Below are positions 8,481 to 16,207 of a stretch of 35,600 nucleotides of DNA, piece after piece. Each line of letters opens with the position of its first letter. The first letter of the stretch is position 1. The position numbers and the translations under genes were made by a program. Below the pieces are notes generated by a model. It was not told the DNA's origin. It did not search any database and worked only from the letters and a program-made list of their open reading frames with translations. The stretch is taken from positions 1 to 35,600 of the forward strand of contig QWQF01000195.1 of assembly GCA_003669125.1 (NCBI GenBank), given 5' to 3'. The DNA comes from Planctomycetota bacterium (lineage in GTDB: Bacteria > Planctomycetota > Planctomycetia > Planctomycetales > Planctomycetaceae).

Positions 8481-9275
8481 TCACAGCGGAACACGCAGCC
8501 CGTCGTAGGCCAACTCGACTCCGGCGGGCAGGCGGGCATTCGTCGTGTCGTAGTCCAGCTTGTGCGACACATGCGTGAAGTAGGCTTGACGCGGGCGGAG
8601 CCGTTCGACGACCTCCAAACTTTGAGCGACGCCGAAATGTGTCGGATGTGGTTTGTCTTGCAGAGCGTCGAGGATCAGCACGTCCAAGCCTTCGAGCAGC
8701 GGCCAACTTTCCTCCGGGATGTGGCTGACGTCGGTGCAGAATGCGACGTCGTTGATCCGAAAGCCCAAGACGGGAAGCCGGCCGTGCAACAAGCGGATCG
8801 GCTGCACTCGCTGTCCGAGCACATCAAACGGTTCGAGGCCGATGCGGACGAATTCCAATTTCGGGATCGCGCCGGGATGTAGGTCTTGATGCGGAATCTC
8901 GAAGGCGTAACCGAACGACGAACGAAGCTGCTTTTCGACCGGCTCTTCGCAAAACAGCGGAATCGGCCGCGACAACTTCCAACCGCTGGTCCGCAGGTCA
9001 TCGAGTCCAAAAATGTGATCGGCGTGCGCGTGGGTGAAGAGGGCCGCCTCGACCAGTCGCACTCGTTCGCGCACCAATTGCAGTCGCAGTTCCGGCGGCG
9101 TGTCGATGACGAACGTGCCACGAGCGGTGTTGACCGCGACTCCGGTCCGCATCCGATGGTTCTTCGGATTGGGCGACGTGCAGACTGCGCAATCGCAACC
9201 GATCATCGGCACACCGACGCTGGTGCCGGTGCCGAGCAAGATGAGTTCGCCGCGTGAAGAATCGGAGTCAGCCAT
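8481..9275 (-). CDS. Metallo-beta-lactamase-fold hydrolase, PhnP-like phosphodiesterase family
   Basis: A 264-residue cytoplasmic protein. It begins with the LLGTGTSVGVP strand-loop and a Cys cluster (C27, C29, C32 in GCDCAVC) typical of the PhnP subgroup, followed by the metal motif THAHADHIFGLDD (H82, H84, D86, H87) and later ligands in FCTDVSHIP, LDALQ and YFTHVSHKLDYD. The family includes 5-phosphoribosyl 1,2-cyclic phosphate phosphodiesterase and broader cyclic or DNA-linked phosphodiesterases. No phn genes are nearby, so phosphonate breakdown is not supported and general phosphodiesterase is the safe call. The gene starts 13 bp after the multihaem cytochrome gene ends, so it may be co-transcribed with the redox island; it lacks a clear ribosome-binding site. 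Confidence 0.88.
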   Translation of the reverse strand: MADSDSSRGELILLGTGTSVGVPMIGCDCAVCTSPNPKNHRMRTGVAVNTARGTFVIDTPPELRLQLVRERVRLVEAALFTHAHADHIFGLDDLRTSGWKLSRPIPLFCEEPVEKQLRSSFGYAFEIPHQDLHPGAIPKLEFVRIGLEPFDVLGQRVQPIRLLHGRLPVLGFRINDVAFCTDVSHIPEESWPLLEGLDVLILDALQDKPHPTHFGVAQSLEVVERLRPRQAYFTHVSHKLDYDTTNARLPAGVELAYDGLRVPL

Positions 9276-9288
9276 GAGTTCAACGGGG

Positions 9289-10818
9289 TTACGGTTGGGG
9301 TACGCTCAACAGCTTCTGCAACCTTTGCAGATCGGACTGCAAGCGATCAATCGGCTGAGCGGCGAAGTCGCGTGGGCTACGCAATCCGGACTGGAAGTTC
9401 AACGTCTCATTCATCGAATCGAGCACCGACTGTATCAGGCGGTCGCGTTCCGTCTCGCGAGGCGTTGATTCGACTCGCGTCGCGATCGTCGCCTGCTGCA
9501 ATGCACCGAGAGAAAGGAAGAGCTGTGTGGCCGAGTCCCAGTCGCGAGAAATCAGCCGCTGGCCTTCATCCGCAACGAGCGCGCGAGTCAGCTTATCGAG
9601 CATCTCCGGCGACAGCAGGTATTCCTTGGATTCCGTCTGACCGAGCCCGCGTTGACCGCTGAGATCATTCAAGGGGGCTGGCATCGGATCGGTCTGATTG
9701 AGTCGCTCGGCCCAAACTCGCAGCGACTTCGCGGCAGCGGCAGCGTCGTGTGAGATCGCTTCGGCTGGAAGAAGTGGCTTGGAGAAATGCGAACGCAGCC
9801 TCGCCATCGCGGAGTCCGCGCTGCTGACATCGGGACCGCGTGTTTGTCGCGCCAGCGGTTCGAGCATCGCGTAGGGCCACGAATTCCAGGCGAATTTGCC
9901 ACGCGGCCGATTCGACGGATCGCGTCCTTGCCACCAACCGGCCGACTGCAAGTCGTGGTGGCAGGCGAAGCAATTCCATTCGGCCAGTTCCGGCCACTTG
10001 GTAGGAGCGTCTTTGGCGAGTGCCGCGCGATGGCTCAGAAGTTCCAGCGAGCGTTGCGCGGCGACAACTTGGCCGACTGCCCACAATTTGGCTTCAAGGA
10101 GCGAACCGGACTGCCCACTTTTTGTCGAGCCAAAGGGCAGTACGGGATGTCGCGCCGCGTCGATTTCCGATGGCCAGTGCTTTGGCAAGTTGGCGTGGAA
10201 GGTCGAAAGTTCAAAGAACAAGCGAGGATGTCCAGCGGCGATCAAGTCGTGATTCACGTCACGGCCAGGACTGCCCACATGACAATCGGCGCATAAATTG
10301 GCTCGCGTCAGCACGTCGCTCAAATCCTGGTATCCGAACCCACGCTTGTCTTCGACCGAGCGCGTTTTCCACTGCTCGCGAACGTGCGGAATCAACCAGC
10401 GTTCGGCGGGACCGTGGCATTGTTCGCAATCGACGCCGGCGAGCGGCGCTCGGTCGGAGATCGAACTCCACTTGGAGTCGGTGCTGGTTGCGGGCGAATG
10501 GCAGTTCAAGCAGACGGCGGACTCGTGCGCCGGCTTCGGCAGCTTGAGTTGTTCGGCCATCTGCCGTGAGAGGTCGTTTCGCAGCACCGAATACGCTCGC
10601 GAGTGTGGATCGCGCGCGGACCAGATTGGGAACTCGGAGCCGACGAACTTGTGTCCGGCTAGTCCGCCGTGACACGCGGCGGTCGCGCAGGAGGCGCTGC
10701 CGACGAGCTTGGGTGGCGTGTCAGCGGCGATGGCGACATTTTCTGAAAGACTGGCCGCAATAAGAAATGAGAACTGGAAAATGGAGAATACAAAATGATG
10801 GACGAGCGCGGTGTTCAC
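9289..10818 (-). CDS. Secreted cytochrome c554-like multihaem cytochrome c
   Basis: About 509 residues. A signal peptide (hydrophobic core FVFSIFQFSFLIAASL, then AIAAD) directs it outside the cytoplasm. Covalent haem motifs are CLNCH, CEQCH, CADCH and CFACH, plus an early CATAACH that is a CX4CH variant, so four or five haems. They are concentrated in the first 320 residues; the C-terminal 200 residues are a haem-free helical region. Spacing and the GSASCATAACHGG start recall the cytochrome c554 / multihaem family. GTG 10818 is preferred: GAAAGG lies 6 nt upstream and it gives a normal-length signal peptide. An in-frame ATG at 10860, with AGAGGA 7 nt upstream, is the alternative. It is the last gene of the redox island, 14-56 bp after the decahaem gene. 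Confidence 0.88.
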   Translation of the reverse strand: MNTALVHHFVFSIFQFSFLIAASLSENVAIAADTPPKLVGSASCATAACHGGLAGHKFVGSEFPIWSARDPHSRAYSVLRNDLSRQMAEQLKLPKPAHESAVCLNCHSPATSTDSKWSSISDRAPLAGVDCEQCHGPAERWLIPHVREQWKTRSVEDKRGFGYQDLSDVLTRANLCADCHVGSPGRDVNHDLIAAGHPRLFFELSTFHANLPKHWPSEIDAARHPVLPFGSTKSGQSGSLLEAKLWAVGQVVAAQRSLELLSHRAALAKDAPTKWPELAEWNCFACHHDLQSAGWWQGRDPSNRPRGKFAWNSWPYAMLEPLARQTRGPDVSSADSAMARLRSHFSKPLLPAEAISHDAAAAAKSLRVWAERLNQTDPMPAPLNDLSGQRGLGQTESKEYLLSPEMLDKLTRALVADEGQRLISRDWDSATQLFLSLGALQQATIATRVESTPRETERDRLIQSVLDSMNETLNFQSGLRSPRDFAAQPIDRLQSDLQRLQKLLSVPQP

Positions 10819-10862
10819 CGGCTGCCTTTCATTTGGCATTCTCCATTTTCCAGTTCTCATTT
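10765..10862. repeat. Perfect 25-bp inverted repeat built from 7-bp units, over the start of the c554-like gene
   Basis: Positions 10765-10789 are the exact reverse complement of 10838-10862, separated by 48 bp. Both arms read as degenerate 7-bp units on one strand (CATTCTC, CATTTTC, CAGTTCT, CATTTGT). The left arm encodes part of the signal-peptide core of the c554-like cytochrome. The right arm contains the upstream ATG (10860), while the GTG (10818) and its GAAAGG site lie in the loop. Confidence 0.85.
10825..10830 (-). promoter_or_regulatory. Ribosome-binding site that favours GTG 10818
   Basis: GAAAGG on the minus strand, 6 nt before GTG 10818. It lies in the loop of the predicted 25-bp hairpin, whereas the competing ATG at 10860 would be paired in the stem. 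This supports translation from the GTG or switchable start choice; it is inference from position only. Confidence 0.5.
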
Positions 10863-10874
10863 GTCATTCCTCTC

Positions 10875-12479
10875 TCACGGCGCGAACGGACCGTTCCATT
10901 TATCTTTCGACGGGTCGTGATAAATGTGGCATTCGATGCACGATGTCCGAGCGCCGCGGTTCACGTTCGAGAGTAACTCTTTCAAGGACTCGGTTGGCGG
11001 CGACTTGGGCGATCCAGCATTGGCGGAAGTTTCGCTTTTGATTCCATCGATCCACTCGGCGGGGCGGTGCGCATGGCACGCGCGGCAGACGTCGATCGAT
11101 GGAATCAGTACGTCGCCGGTGTTCTTGCTTTGAGCCACTCCGGCGTGGCAGGCGGTGCAACTCAACAGGCGATGCGGTTCGTGATGGAATTGGCTGTGTG
11201 ACAGCCAGCGTGAGGGGATGTTGGTGGGGACGATCTTCCAATCGGCGATCGAAGTCGTGGACTTCGCGGCGACCAGTTCGACCTCGTGGCAGTAGCGGCA
11301 GCCGCCGGTGGCTTCGTAACCGAACTGGCGGTGTCGATGCTGCTGAGCGATCTGCTCGGCTTTGGTGACGTCGCCGAGAACGGATTTGGCCTGGTCTTTC
11401 GACAGACGTTGGAAGTCTCGGTGGCCTGGGAGCGGACGAGGTGGAGAGTCGCTTGGCTCATCGGCCCTCACCCGGACTTCGGCCACACTCTCCCGGGGGG
11501 TGAGGGGGTCATTCGGGGCCGAATCCGATTTTTTGGCGAGGGCTTTCAGCGTGTAGGTTTCGGTGAGGAATCCACGGACGATGTCCGGCGTCTCGTGCGG
11601 CAAGGCTTGGCCGGGGAAGCGTTCGTGGTCGAAGAGCAGCGGGTGGCATTCGCGGCAATGCCGCTCGAACGAGATCGGCTTGAGAAATCGGCCTTCGTGG
11701 TCCGGTTCGTGGCAAACATCGCAACTGCGAGAGAGGTCGGAGAATTTGCGATCCTTGCCGATCAAGCCGTGAATCAACTTGCCGTCGGCGTCGTATTCGG
11801 CCTTGAGGTGCACGGCGTGGTTGAAACGAATGCGGCCTCGGTCTTGCCAGCGCGGAACCGCGTCGCCGGGCCGCTGGAAATTTTCGATGGCGCGATTGGC
11901 TCCGTGTTTGGCGTGCGGCGGAGGGGCTGCGGTGTCCTTCGTCAGCGACTTCAGTCGGAAGTCTGGGTGTCCGTCGAGTTGGTCGAATCGCGTGACGCTC
12001 TTCGCAAAGACTTCGCTCGCGCCGTGAGTCGTTTTCAAATCGGAGTGGCAGGCGATGCAGTGCCGGTTGCTGGGTTTGGTCAGCATCTCGGCCCCTTCGT
12101 GTTCTTGATGGCACGCCGCGCACGAGATGTCTCGATGGGCAGGAGTCTGATTGGCGTGGTGCTCGCCGACGCGATGGCAGGTCACGCACTTTTTGTTGTC
12201 GATCGAGTGCGCGTCGTTGGAGAAAGAGACCAGTCGTTGCAGCGGAGTCCACGTCGTGTGGCAACGCCAGCATTCGTTCTCGAACAGGCGATGCGGCGAA
12301 GTGACGTCTCCCGCCTGATAAATCTGGTGCTCCCCCTGAAGGTGCTGCAGTGAGAGCCACAACAGCGAGCCGACTCCCGCCCACAACGCCAACCACCACG
12401 CCGCACGTCGCTGGCGATTCGGCTGCCGATGAACGTTGATGTCGACGCGACTGGAAAGTTCGCGGCTGGAACGCAGCAT
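10875..12479 (-). CDS. Membrane-anchored decahaem cytochrome c
   Basis: About 534 residues. One hydrophobic helix near the N-terminus (AAWWLALWAGVGSLLWLSL) with basic residues before it anchors the protein, leaving the rest outside the cytoplasm. Ten CxxCH motifs are present in order: CWRCH, CVTCH, CAACH, CIACH, CDVCH, CRECH, CRYCH, CTACH, CRACH, CIECH. Many other His residues (HHANQTPAH, FNHAVHLK, QFHHEPH) can serve as distal ligands, as in c7/c3-type chains. ATG 12479 is chosen because GGGAG lies 9 nt upstream; ATG 12488, which overlaps the preceding stop, is the alternative. A Pro- and Arg-rich linker between haems 6 and 7 is encoded by a palindromic repeat. It likely relays electrons between the membrane cytochrome b-like protein and the secreted c554-like protein. 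Confidence 0.9.
   Translation of the reverse strand: MLRSSRELSSRVDINVHRQPNRQRRAAWWLALWAGVGSLLWLSLQHLQGEHQIYQAGDVTSPHRLFENECWRCHTTWTPLQRLVSFSNDAHSIDNKKCVTCHRVGEHHANQTPAHRDISCAACHQEHEGAEMLTKPSNRHCIACHSDLKTTHGASEVFAKSVTRFDQLDGHPDFRLKSLTKDTAAPPPHAKHGANRAIENFQRPGDAVPRWQDRGRIRFNHAVHLKAEYDADGKLIHGLIGKDRKFSDLSRSCDVCHEPDHEGRFLKPISFERHCRECHPLLFDHERFPGQALPHETPDIVRGFLTETYTLKALAKKSDSAPNDPLTPRESVAEVRVRADEPSDSPPRPLPGHRDFQRLSKDQAKSVLGDVTKAEQIAQQHRHRQFGYEATGGCRYCHEVELVAAKSTTSIADWKIVPTNIPSRWLSHSQFHHEPHRLLSCTACHAGVAQSKNTGDVLIPSIDVCRACHAHRPAEWIDGIKSETSANAGSPKSPPTESLKELLSNVNRGARTSCIECHIYHDPSKDKWNGPFAP
11465..11506. repeat. Palindromic repeat read in frame within the decahaem cytochrome gene
   Basis: CCCTCACCC (11465-11473) pairs perfectly with GGGTGAGGG (11498-11506). 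The interior holds further partial symmetry (CCGG and CTCTCCC). The reading frame continues through it and encodes part of a Pro/Arg/Glu-rich linker (LTPRESVAEVRVRADEP) between the sixth and seventh haem motifs, where an insertion is tolerated. Confidence 0.65.
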
Positions 12480-12484
12480 CACCT

Positions 12485-13852
12485 TCATCTCCCAAACGGG
12501 ACCACGCGCAGTGACACGATGACGTGCGCGACAAACAAAACCAACATCGCGATCGACGGAGGAATGTGCAGGATCAGCCACCAGTGCAGCCAGCGGTGCA
12601 GTCGCAATTGGGTGTTGAACTGCCGCCGCTCGTCGCACAGGTCTTCCAATTTATGCAGCGAGTCATGCAGTTCGGCCGGCAGATCGGATCGCAACTGTGC
12701 GAAGACTCGCCGAGCGGTGATGTCGTCATCCAACCGATGCTGCGGCGACCGGCCGTTGCTCAGGAATGGTCGCACGACGCGAATGTGAAAGTCACGCAGT
12801 TCGGCCAACAACGCGGGCGGAACCGGCGCGGCGGTTTTGACGGGAGCCTTCGGTGTCGCCGCGACAGGTTTCTCGACCGTCGGTTTCACGACGGGCGAGG
12901 GCTTCTTCACCGCCGGAGGTGCGGGCTTGTCGGTCGCAGCAGGCTCGACCGCAGCCGACTTCTCGACCGTGAGCGGCTTGTGAGTCTCAGCGGTCTTGTC
13001 CACTGACGTCGCTTTGGCCGCCGCGAGCTTCGCCTGCATTTGCTCCAACGGCGACAGTTTCTTTTCGGGAGTCGCTGCCGCTGGCTGTTCGCCGGCAGGC
13101 TCCGCGGCGGGAAGAGCATTTGGATTCGTGGATGCCGACACAGCACTCTCACCACCAGCGGCTTTCGCGGCCGGCGGCGTCTCAACGGCTGCGGCGGGCG
13201 CGGTTGGCTTTTTGGCATCCGCCTCGGGCAGCGGGACGTTGGCGTAGACCTTCGCCAACTCTTTCGGGAAGTCGGACTCGCGTTTGAGCACACGCTGCTG
13301 TTTGAGGACTTCCTCGGCGAACGGCTTGAGCGATTCGTAATCGACGTCGAGCACCCCGGCTTGCTTGGCGACCAATTGATCGGCTCGGAACTGCATCGTC
13401 CGCGACAAGAACGGAATCTGCGCGACCATCGTTTCCAGTGGCACGCGCGTCGTGAGCAATCGCGGGATGACCTGTTGCAGTGCGACACCCGCGAAGCCGG
13501 TCACCACGACGAGGCCAAACGAAATCCACAACAGATTTTCGAGCAGCCCGCCCCAGTGAAAGCCAGCGTGAAACAGGATCAGCACAAAGCCGAGCGTCCC
13601 CAGCCACAAATGTCCGCGCAACCAAAACTGAGCCGAGCCAACTCGCCACGTCGGCAGCCGCTTGCGCACGGCCAGCAACGCCGCGAAGATCATCAGCAGT
13701 GATCCGGCGATCCCGAAAATCAGTCCCAGCACACTGCCGCCCGTCGGACCATGGATCGATTGCTTTTCCATCGCCCAATAGGCCGACGCCGCGCTGATCA
13801 ACACCAGCGCGCTCCCGAAAAACCAGGGCTTGTGCGTCCGATCGATCAGCAC
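12485..13852 (-). CDS. Cytochrome b-like membrane protein with a long Ala/Pro/Lys-rich linker
   Basis: A 455-residue membrane protein from GTG 13852. Four hydrophobic helices lie in the first 140 residues (FFGSALVLISAASAYWA; GLIFGIAGSLLMIFAALLAV; LWLGTLGFVLILFHAGFHW; LLWISFGLVVVTGFAGVAL) and one or two at the C-terminus (WLHWWLILHIPPSIAMLVLF with HVIVS). His residues in helix 3 (H of RGHLW, FHAGFH) and near the last helix (HRWLHWW, LHIPP, VAHV) are suitable b-haem ligands, as in ferric-reductase-like or cytochrome b561-like bundles. Between the helix sets lies a linker of about 140 residues rich in Ala, Pro and Lys (APAAAVETPPAAKAAGG). AGGA lies 6 nt before the start; the preceding stop is 1 nt away, and its own stop overlaps the ATG 12488 of the decahaem gene. 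It probably passes electrons across the membrane. No exact family could be named. Confidence 0.8.
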   Translation of the reverse strand: MLIDRTHKPWFFGSALVLISAASAYWAMEKQSIHGPTGGSVLGLIFGIAGSLLMIFAALLAVRKRLPTWRVGSAQFWLRGHLWLGTLGFVLILFHAGFHWGGLLENLLWISFGLVVVTGFAGVALQQVIPRLLTTRVPLETMVAQIPFLSRTMQFRADQLVAKQAGVLDVDYESLKPFAEEVLKQQRVLKRESDFPKELAKVYANVPLPEADAKKPTAPAAAVETPPAAKAAGGESAVSASTNPNALPAAEPAGEQPAAATPEKKLSPLEQMQAKLAAAKATSVDKTAETHKPLTVEKSAAVEPAATDKPAPPAVKKPSPVVKPTVEKPVAATPKAPVKTAAPVPPALLAELRDFHIRVVRPFLSNGRSPQHRLDDDITARRVFAQLRSDLPAELHDSLHKLEDLCDERRQFNTQLRLHRWLHWWLILHIPPSIAMLVLFVAHVIVSLRVVPFGR

Positions 13853-13853
13853 G

Positions 13854-16112
13854 TTACTTCCTCCCGCTCAAGAAGAAGTCTTGGGCGTGGACGCGGATCG
13901 CGGCATCGTGCGGGCACGCATAAACGCACGACGGCGACTGACTCGGCAGCGAACTGCACAGATCGCAGACGACCGCTTGCTCGGTGATCGACTTGATTTC
14001 GGACTCGGTACCGAGTGCTTGGCGAGCTTGATCGCTGAGTTCGACGGGCTTGGTCAGCGGATTCATCTGGATCGAGCCGTAGGGGCACTGGTCGGCGCAC
14101 ATGCCGCAACCGATGCACCAGTTCTCGATGACGATCTCACCTTTGTCGCCCCGGTTGATCGAACCGACCGGGCAACCAATCATGCAGACCGGATCGAGAC
14201 ACGAGCGACACGAGATCGGCACCAAATAATTCTCAAACCGCGGCCCGTCGAGAAACAGCCGCGTGCGGCCGTCGTCGTGAGCGGCCACGCACGCCTCGAC
14301 GCACTGATTGCAGCGCGTGCAACGGTCGAGGTCGATCAGCATCAGCTTCTGACCTTGAATCAGCCCCAACTGCTCGAATTCCGGCGACTGCGACTGCGCG
14401 GAGACGAACGACGAGGTGTCGGTCTTCGTCTGCTGGACCGATCGCTGCCGACGTTGAGCGATCACGGCCTCGACCTTCGCCTTCAACTTCGGCGAGGAGG
14501 CCACCAATTCTTGAAACGCGGCCTTGCTGATCTTCACCAACTCGACACGCGACGGAACGGCACCGGTTCGCGAATCGGGCACACGCTGATTCGCTCCGCC
14601 GTCGGGATGGTCGTAGGCGTAGACCGTCGCGCTGCGCAGTTCGTTGGCGATGACACCCATCTCGCCGAAGTAATCGCCTCGGCCGAGGTAGCTCAGTGTG
14701 CGCCGCGGTCCGGCCGTCGCCGCTCGGCGAGGCATGTTGCCGAAGACCTGTTCGAGCAGCAGCCGCTGGAACGTGCGAGCCTCGAGGTCCGACCACTTCT
14801 TCGGATCGTCCGGGAAATCGTTCATCGCCAGCGTGATGGTGACGCGATCGACTGCGATCGCGACATCGGTCGTCGTCTTGCCGAACTGCGTGTGCAGTTC
14901 CCCTTTGCAGATGAGCTCATTCAATCCGGCGAGCAGCGTGGCTTGGTCAGTTTCACTGGCGGCCTTCGCCACGACGATCCGACCGGCTGCCTCACGAGCC
15001 GACGACGACAGTGCCGCAGCAACCTTCGAGGCGAGATCGGAGGACTTCGCTTCCCCGATCTCCTCCGCCAGCCCCGCCCACTGCGCTGCCGAGAACTCGG
15101 ACGCGCGAGCTTGCGTCCAGGCGTTGGCCACGACTTTCACTAAGCCGCCACGGATGACGTAGAACGCTTCGGACGAATCGAATTGCTCAAAGATGATGCC
15201 GCCGGTCGGAACTTCCGTCAGTTCGATCGCTTCGCGGAGCTTGGCGAATTCGGCATCGCTCAGATCCTCGAAGATCGACAGCCGGCGGATGTGATTTTCC
15301 AGGATGCGTTGTTTGTAAACCGCATCCATCCGCACTTTGTACGTCGGGTCGCTGTGCAACATGTCGAGTACATTGCGGAGCATCTCCAGCATGTAGCACT
15401 CTTGATCGGCCGCGACGGTCGCCGAGCGTGGCGCGCGGTTGATGCAGCTCATCTCGCCGAACAAGTCCGCTTCGTGCAGAGGAGCCATCTTGGTGGCGAC
15501 GTTGACGTCGGCACCGTCGATGGCGATCCATTTCGGCAGTTTGCGAGCCAATCGTCGGCCGGTCAACCAACGAGCCGCACGCTGCCACAACGACCCATGA
15601 GCCGCGTTGCCATCCAAATTGACCAGCAGATGAGCGGTCGCTCGCTGTCGCAGTGCGGTATTGGTCTTGTTCTCCGGGCGATCCAGTTCCTCCGCTTGAG
15701 GCCGCAGTCGCTGAACCTCACTGAGGTATTCGTCCTCGCGATCCGAAAGTTCGGCGCTGGTCATTCGGGCGAACTGCGGATGCAACTCATCGCGTGAGTG
15801 TCCCGCCGCTCGATCCTCCAGCTCTTTGTGAATCACCTTGATCTGCACTTCGCGCAGATCGATCACGTCGTGCGTCGTGAGAATCGTGAACGCAGTCGCG
15901 CCGGCAGCTCCTTGTTCGCAGAGCACTCGGCCCGGGTGACACTTTCGCAGCAGCGTCGATCCGGGGAACTTCTCGAACGACGGCACTTTTTTCAGCGACT
16001 CGAAGATCGACAGGACTTCCAGTTCCTTGGCCGTCAGCAGTTCATCTTCGGGACCGATAGCGGCGGCAACCTGCTCGAACTCGGCTGGAATGTTGGTGAC
16101 GATTTTCGCCAT
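13854..16112 (-). CDS. Fusion of two cyclic-nucleotide-binding-like domains and a 16-Cys four-[4Fe-4S] ferredoxin domain
   Basis: A 752-residue soluble protein. Residues about 45-265 and 277-555 are two CRP-type cyclic-nucleotide-binding domains, each interrupted by an insertion of about 100 residues or more. Their phosphate-binding cassettes are at 218-233 (FGEMSCINRAPRSATV) and 482-497 (FGEMGVIANELRSATV), both keeping the Gly-Glu and Arg positions. Residues 590-735 hold 16 Cys in four cluster motifs: C598/601/604/608, C635/638/643/647, C666/669/672/676 and C716/719/729/733, the arrangement of HycB/DmsB-type electron-transfer subunits. No helix-turn-helix is seen. ATG 16112 is chosen because the extension to 16196 looks non-native; the ribosome-binding site is weak. 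As first gene of the redox island it could feed electrons to the adjacent cytochrome b-like protein under nucleotide control; that role is inference. Confidence 0.92.
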   Translation of the reverse strand: MAKIVTNIPAEFEQVAAAIGPEDELLTAKELEVLSIFESLKKVPSFEKFPGSTLLRKCHPGRVLCEQGAAGATAFTILTTHDVIDLREVQIKVIHKELEDRAAGHSRDELHPQFARMTSAELSDREDEYLSEVQRLRPQAEELDRPENKTNTALRQRATAHLLVNLDGNAAHGSLWQRAARWLTGRRLARKLPKWIAIDGADVNVATKMAPLHEADLFGEMSCINRAPRSATVAADQECYMLEMLRNVLDMLHSDPTYKVRMDAVYKQRILENHIRRLSIFEDLSDAEFAKLREAIELTEVPTGGIIFEQFDSSEAFYVIRGGLVKVVANAWTQARASEFSAAQWAGLAEEIGEAKSSDLASKVAAALSSSAREAAGRIVVAKAASETDQATLLAGLNELICKGELHTQFGKTTTDVAIAVDRVTITLAMNDFPDDPKKWSDLEARTFQRLLLEQVFGNMPRRAATAGPRRTLSYLGRGDYFGEMGVIANELRSATVYAYDHPDGGANQRVPDSRTGAVPSRVELVKISKAAFQELVASSPKLKAKVEAVIAQRRQRSVQQTKTDTSSFVSAQSQSPEFEQLGLIQGQKLMLIDLDRCTRCNQCVEACVAAHDDGRTRLFLDGPRFENYLVPISCRSCLDPVCMIGCPVGSINRGDKGEIVIENWCIGCGMCADQCPYGSIQMNPLTKPVELSDQARQALGTESEIKSITEQAVVCDLCSSLPSQSPSCVYACPHDAAIRVHAQDFFLSGRK

Positions 16113-16181
16113 CGGGTGCTCTGCGTCCTGCGAACGTCGGCGGCGGGGAAGTGACCACAGAAAGGTATGCCCGCGCGGCAT

Positions 16182-16198
16182 CCGTGTGAAGCACACGG
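16182..16198. other. Perfect 7-bp stem, 3-nt loop hairpin downstream of ychF
   Basis: CCGTGTG-AAG-CACACGG lies 10 bp past the ychF stop in the 95-bp gap before the ferredoxin-fusion gene, next to a second small palindrome (ATGCC-CGCGC-GGCAT, 16167-16181). No T-run follows on the minus strand, so it is not a standard intrinsic terminator. It could stabilise the 3' end of the ychF message or attenuate readthrough. Confidence 0.45.
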
Positions 16199-16207
16199 CG
16201 ATGGCGT

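Noticed and set aside
8481..9275. Assignment as phnP
   Set aside because: No phosphonate genes are nearby; the family is broader than PhnP.
10765..10870. The 7-bp units as a CRISPR array
   Set aside because: Units are contiguous and degenerate with no unique spacers, and no cas genes are present.
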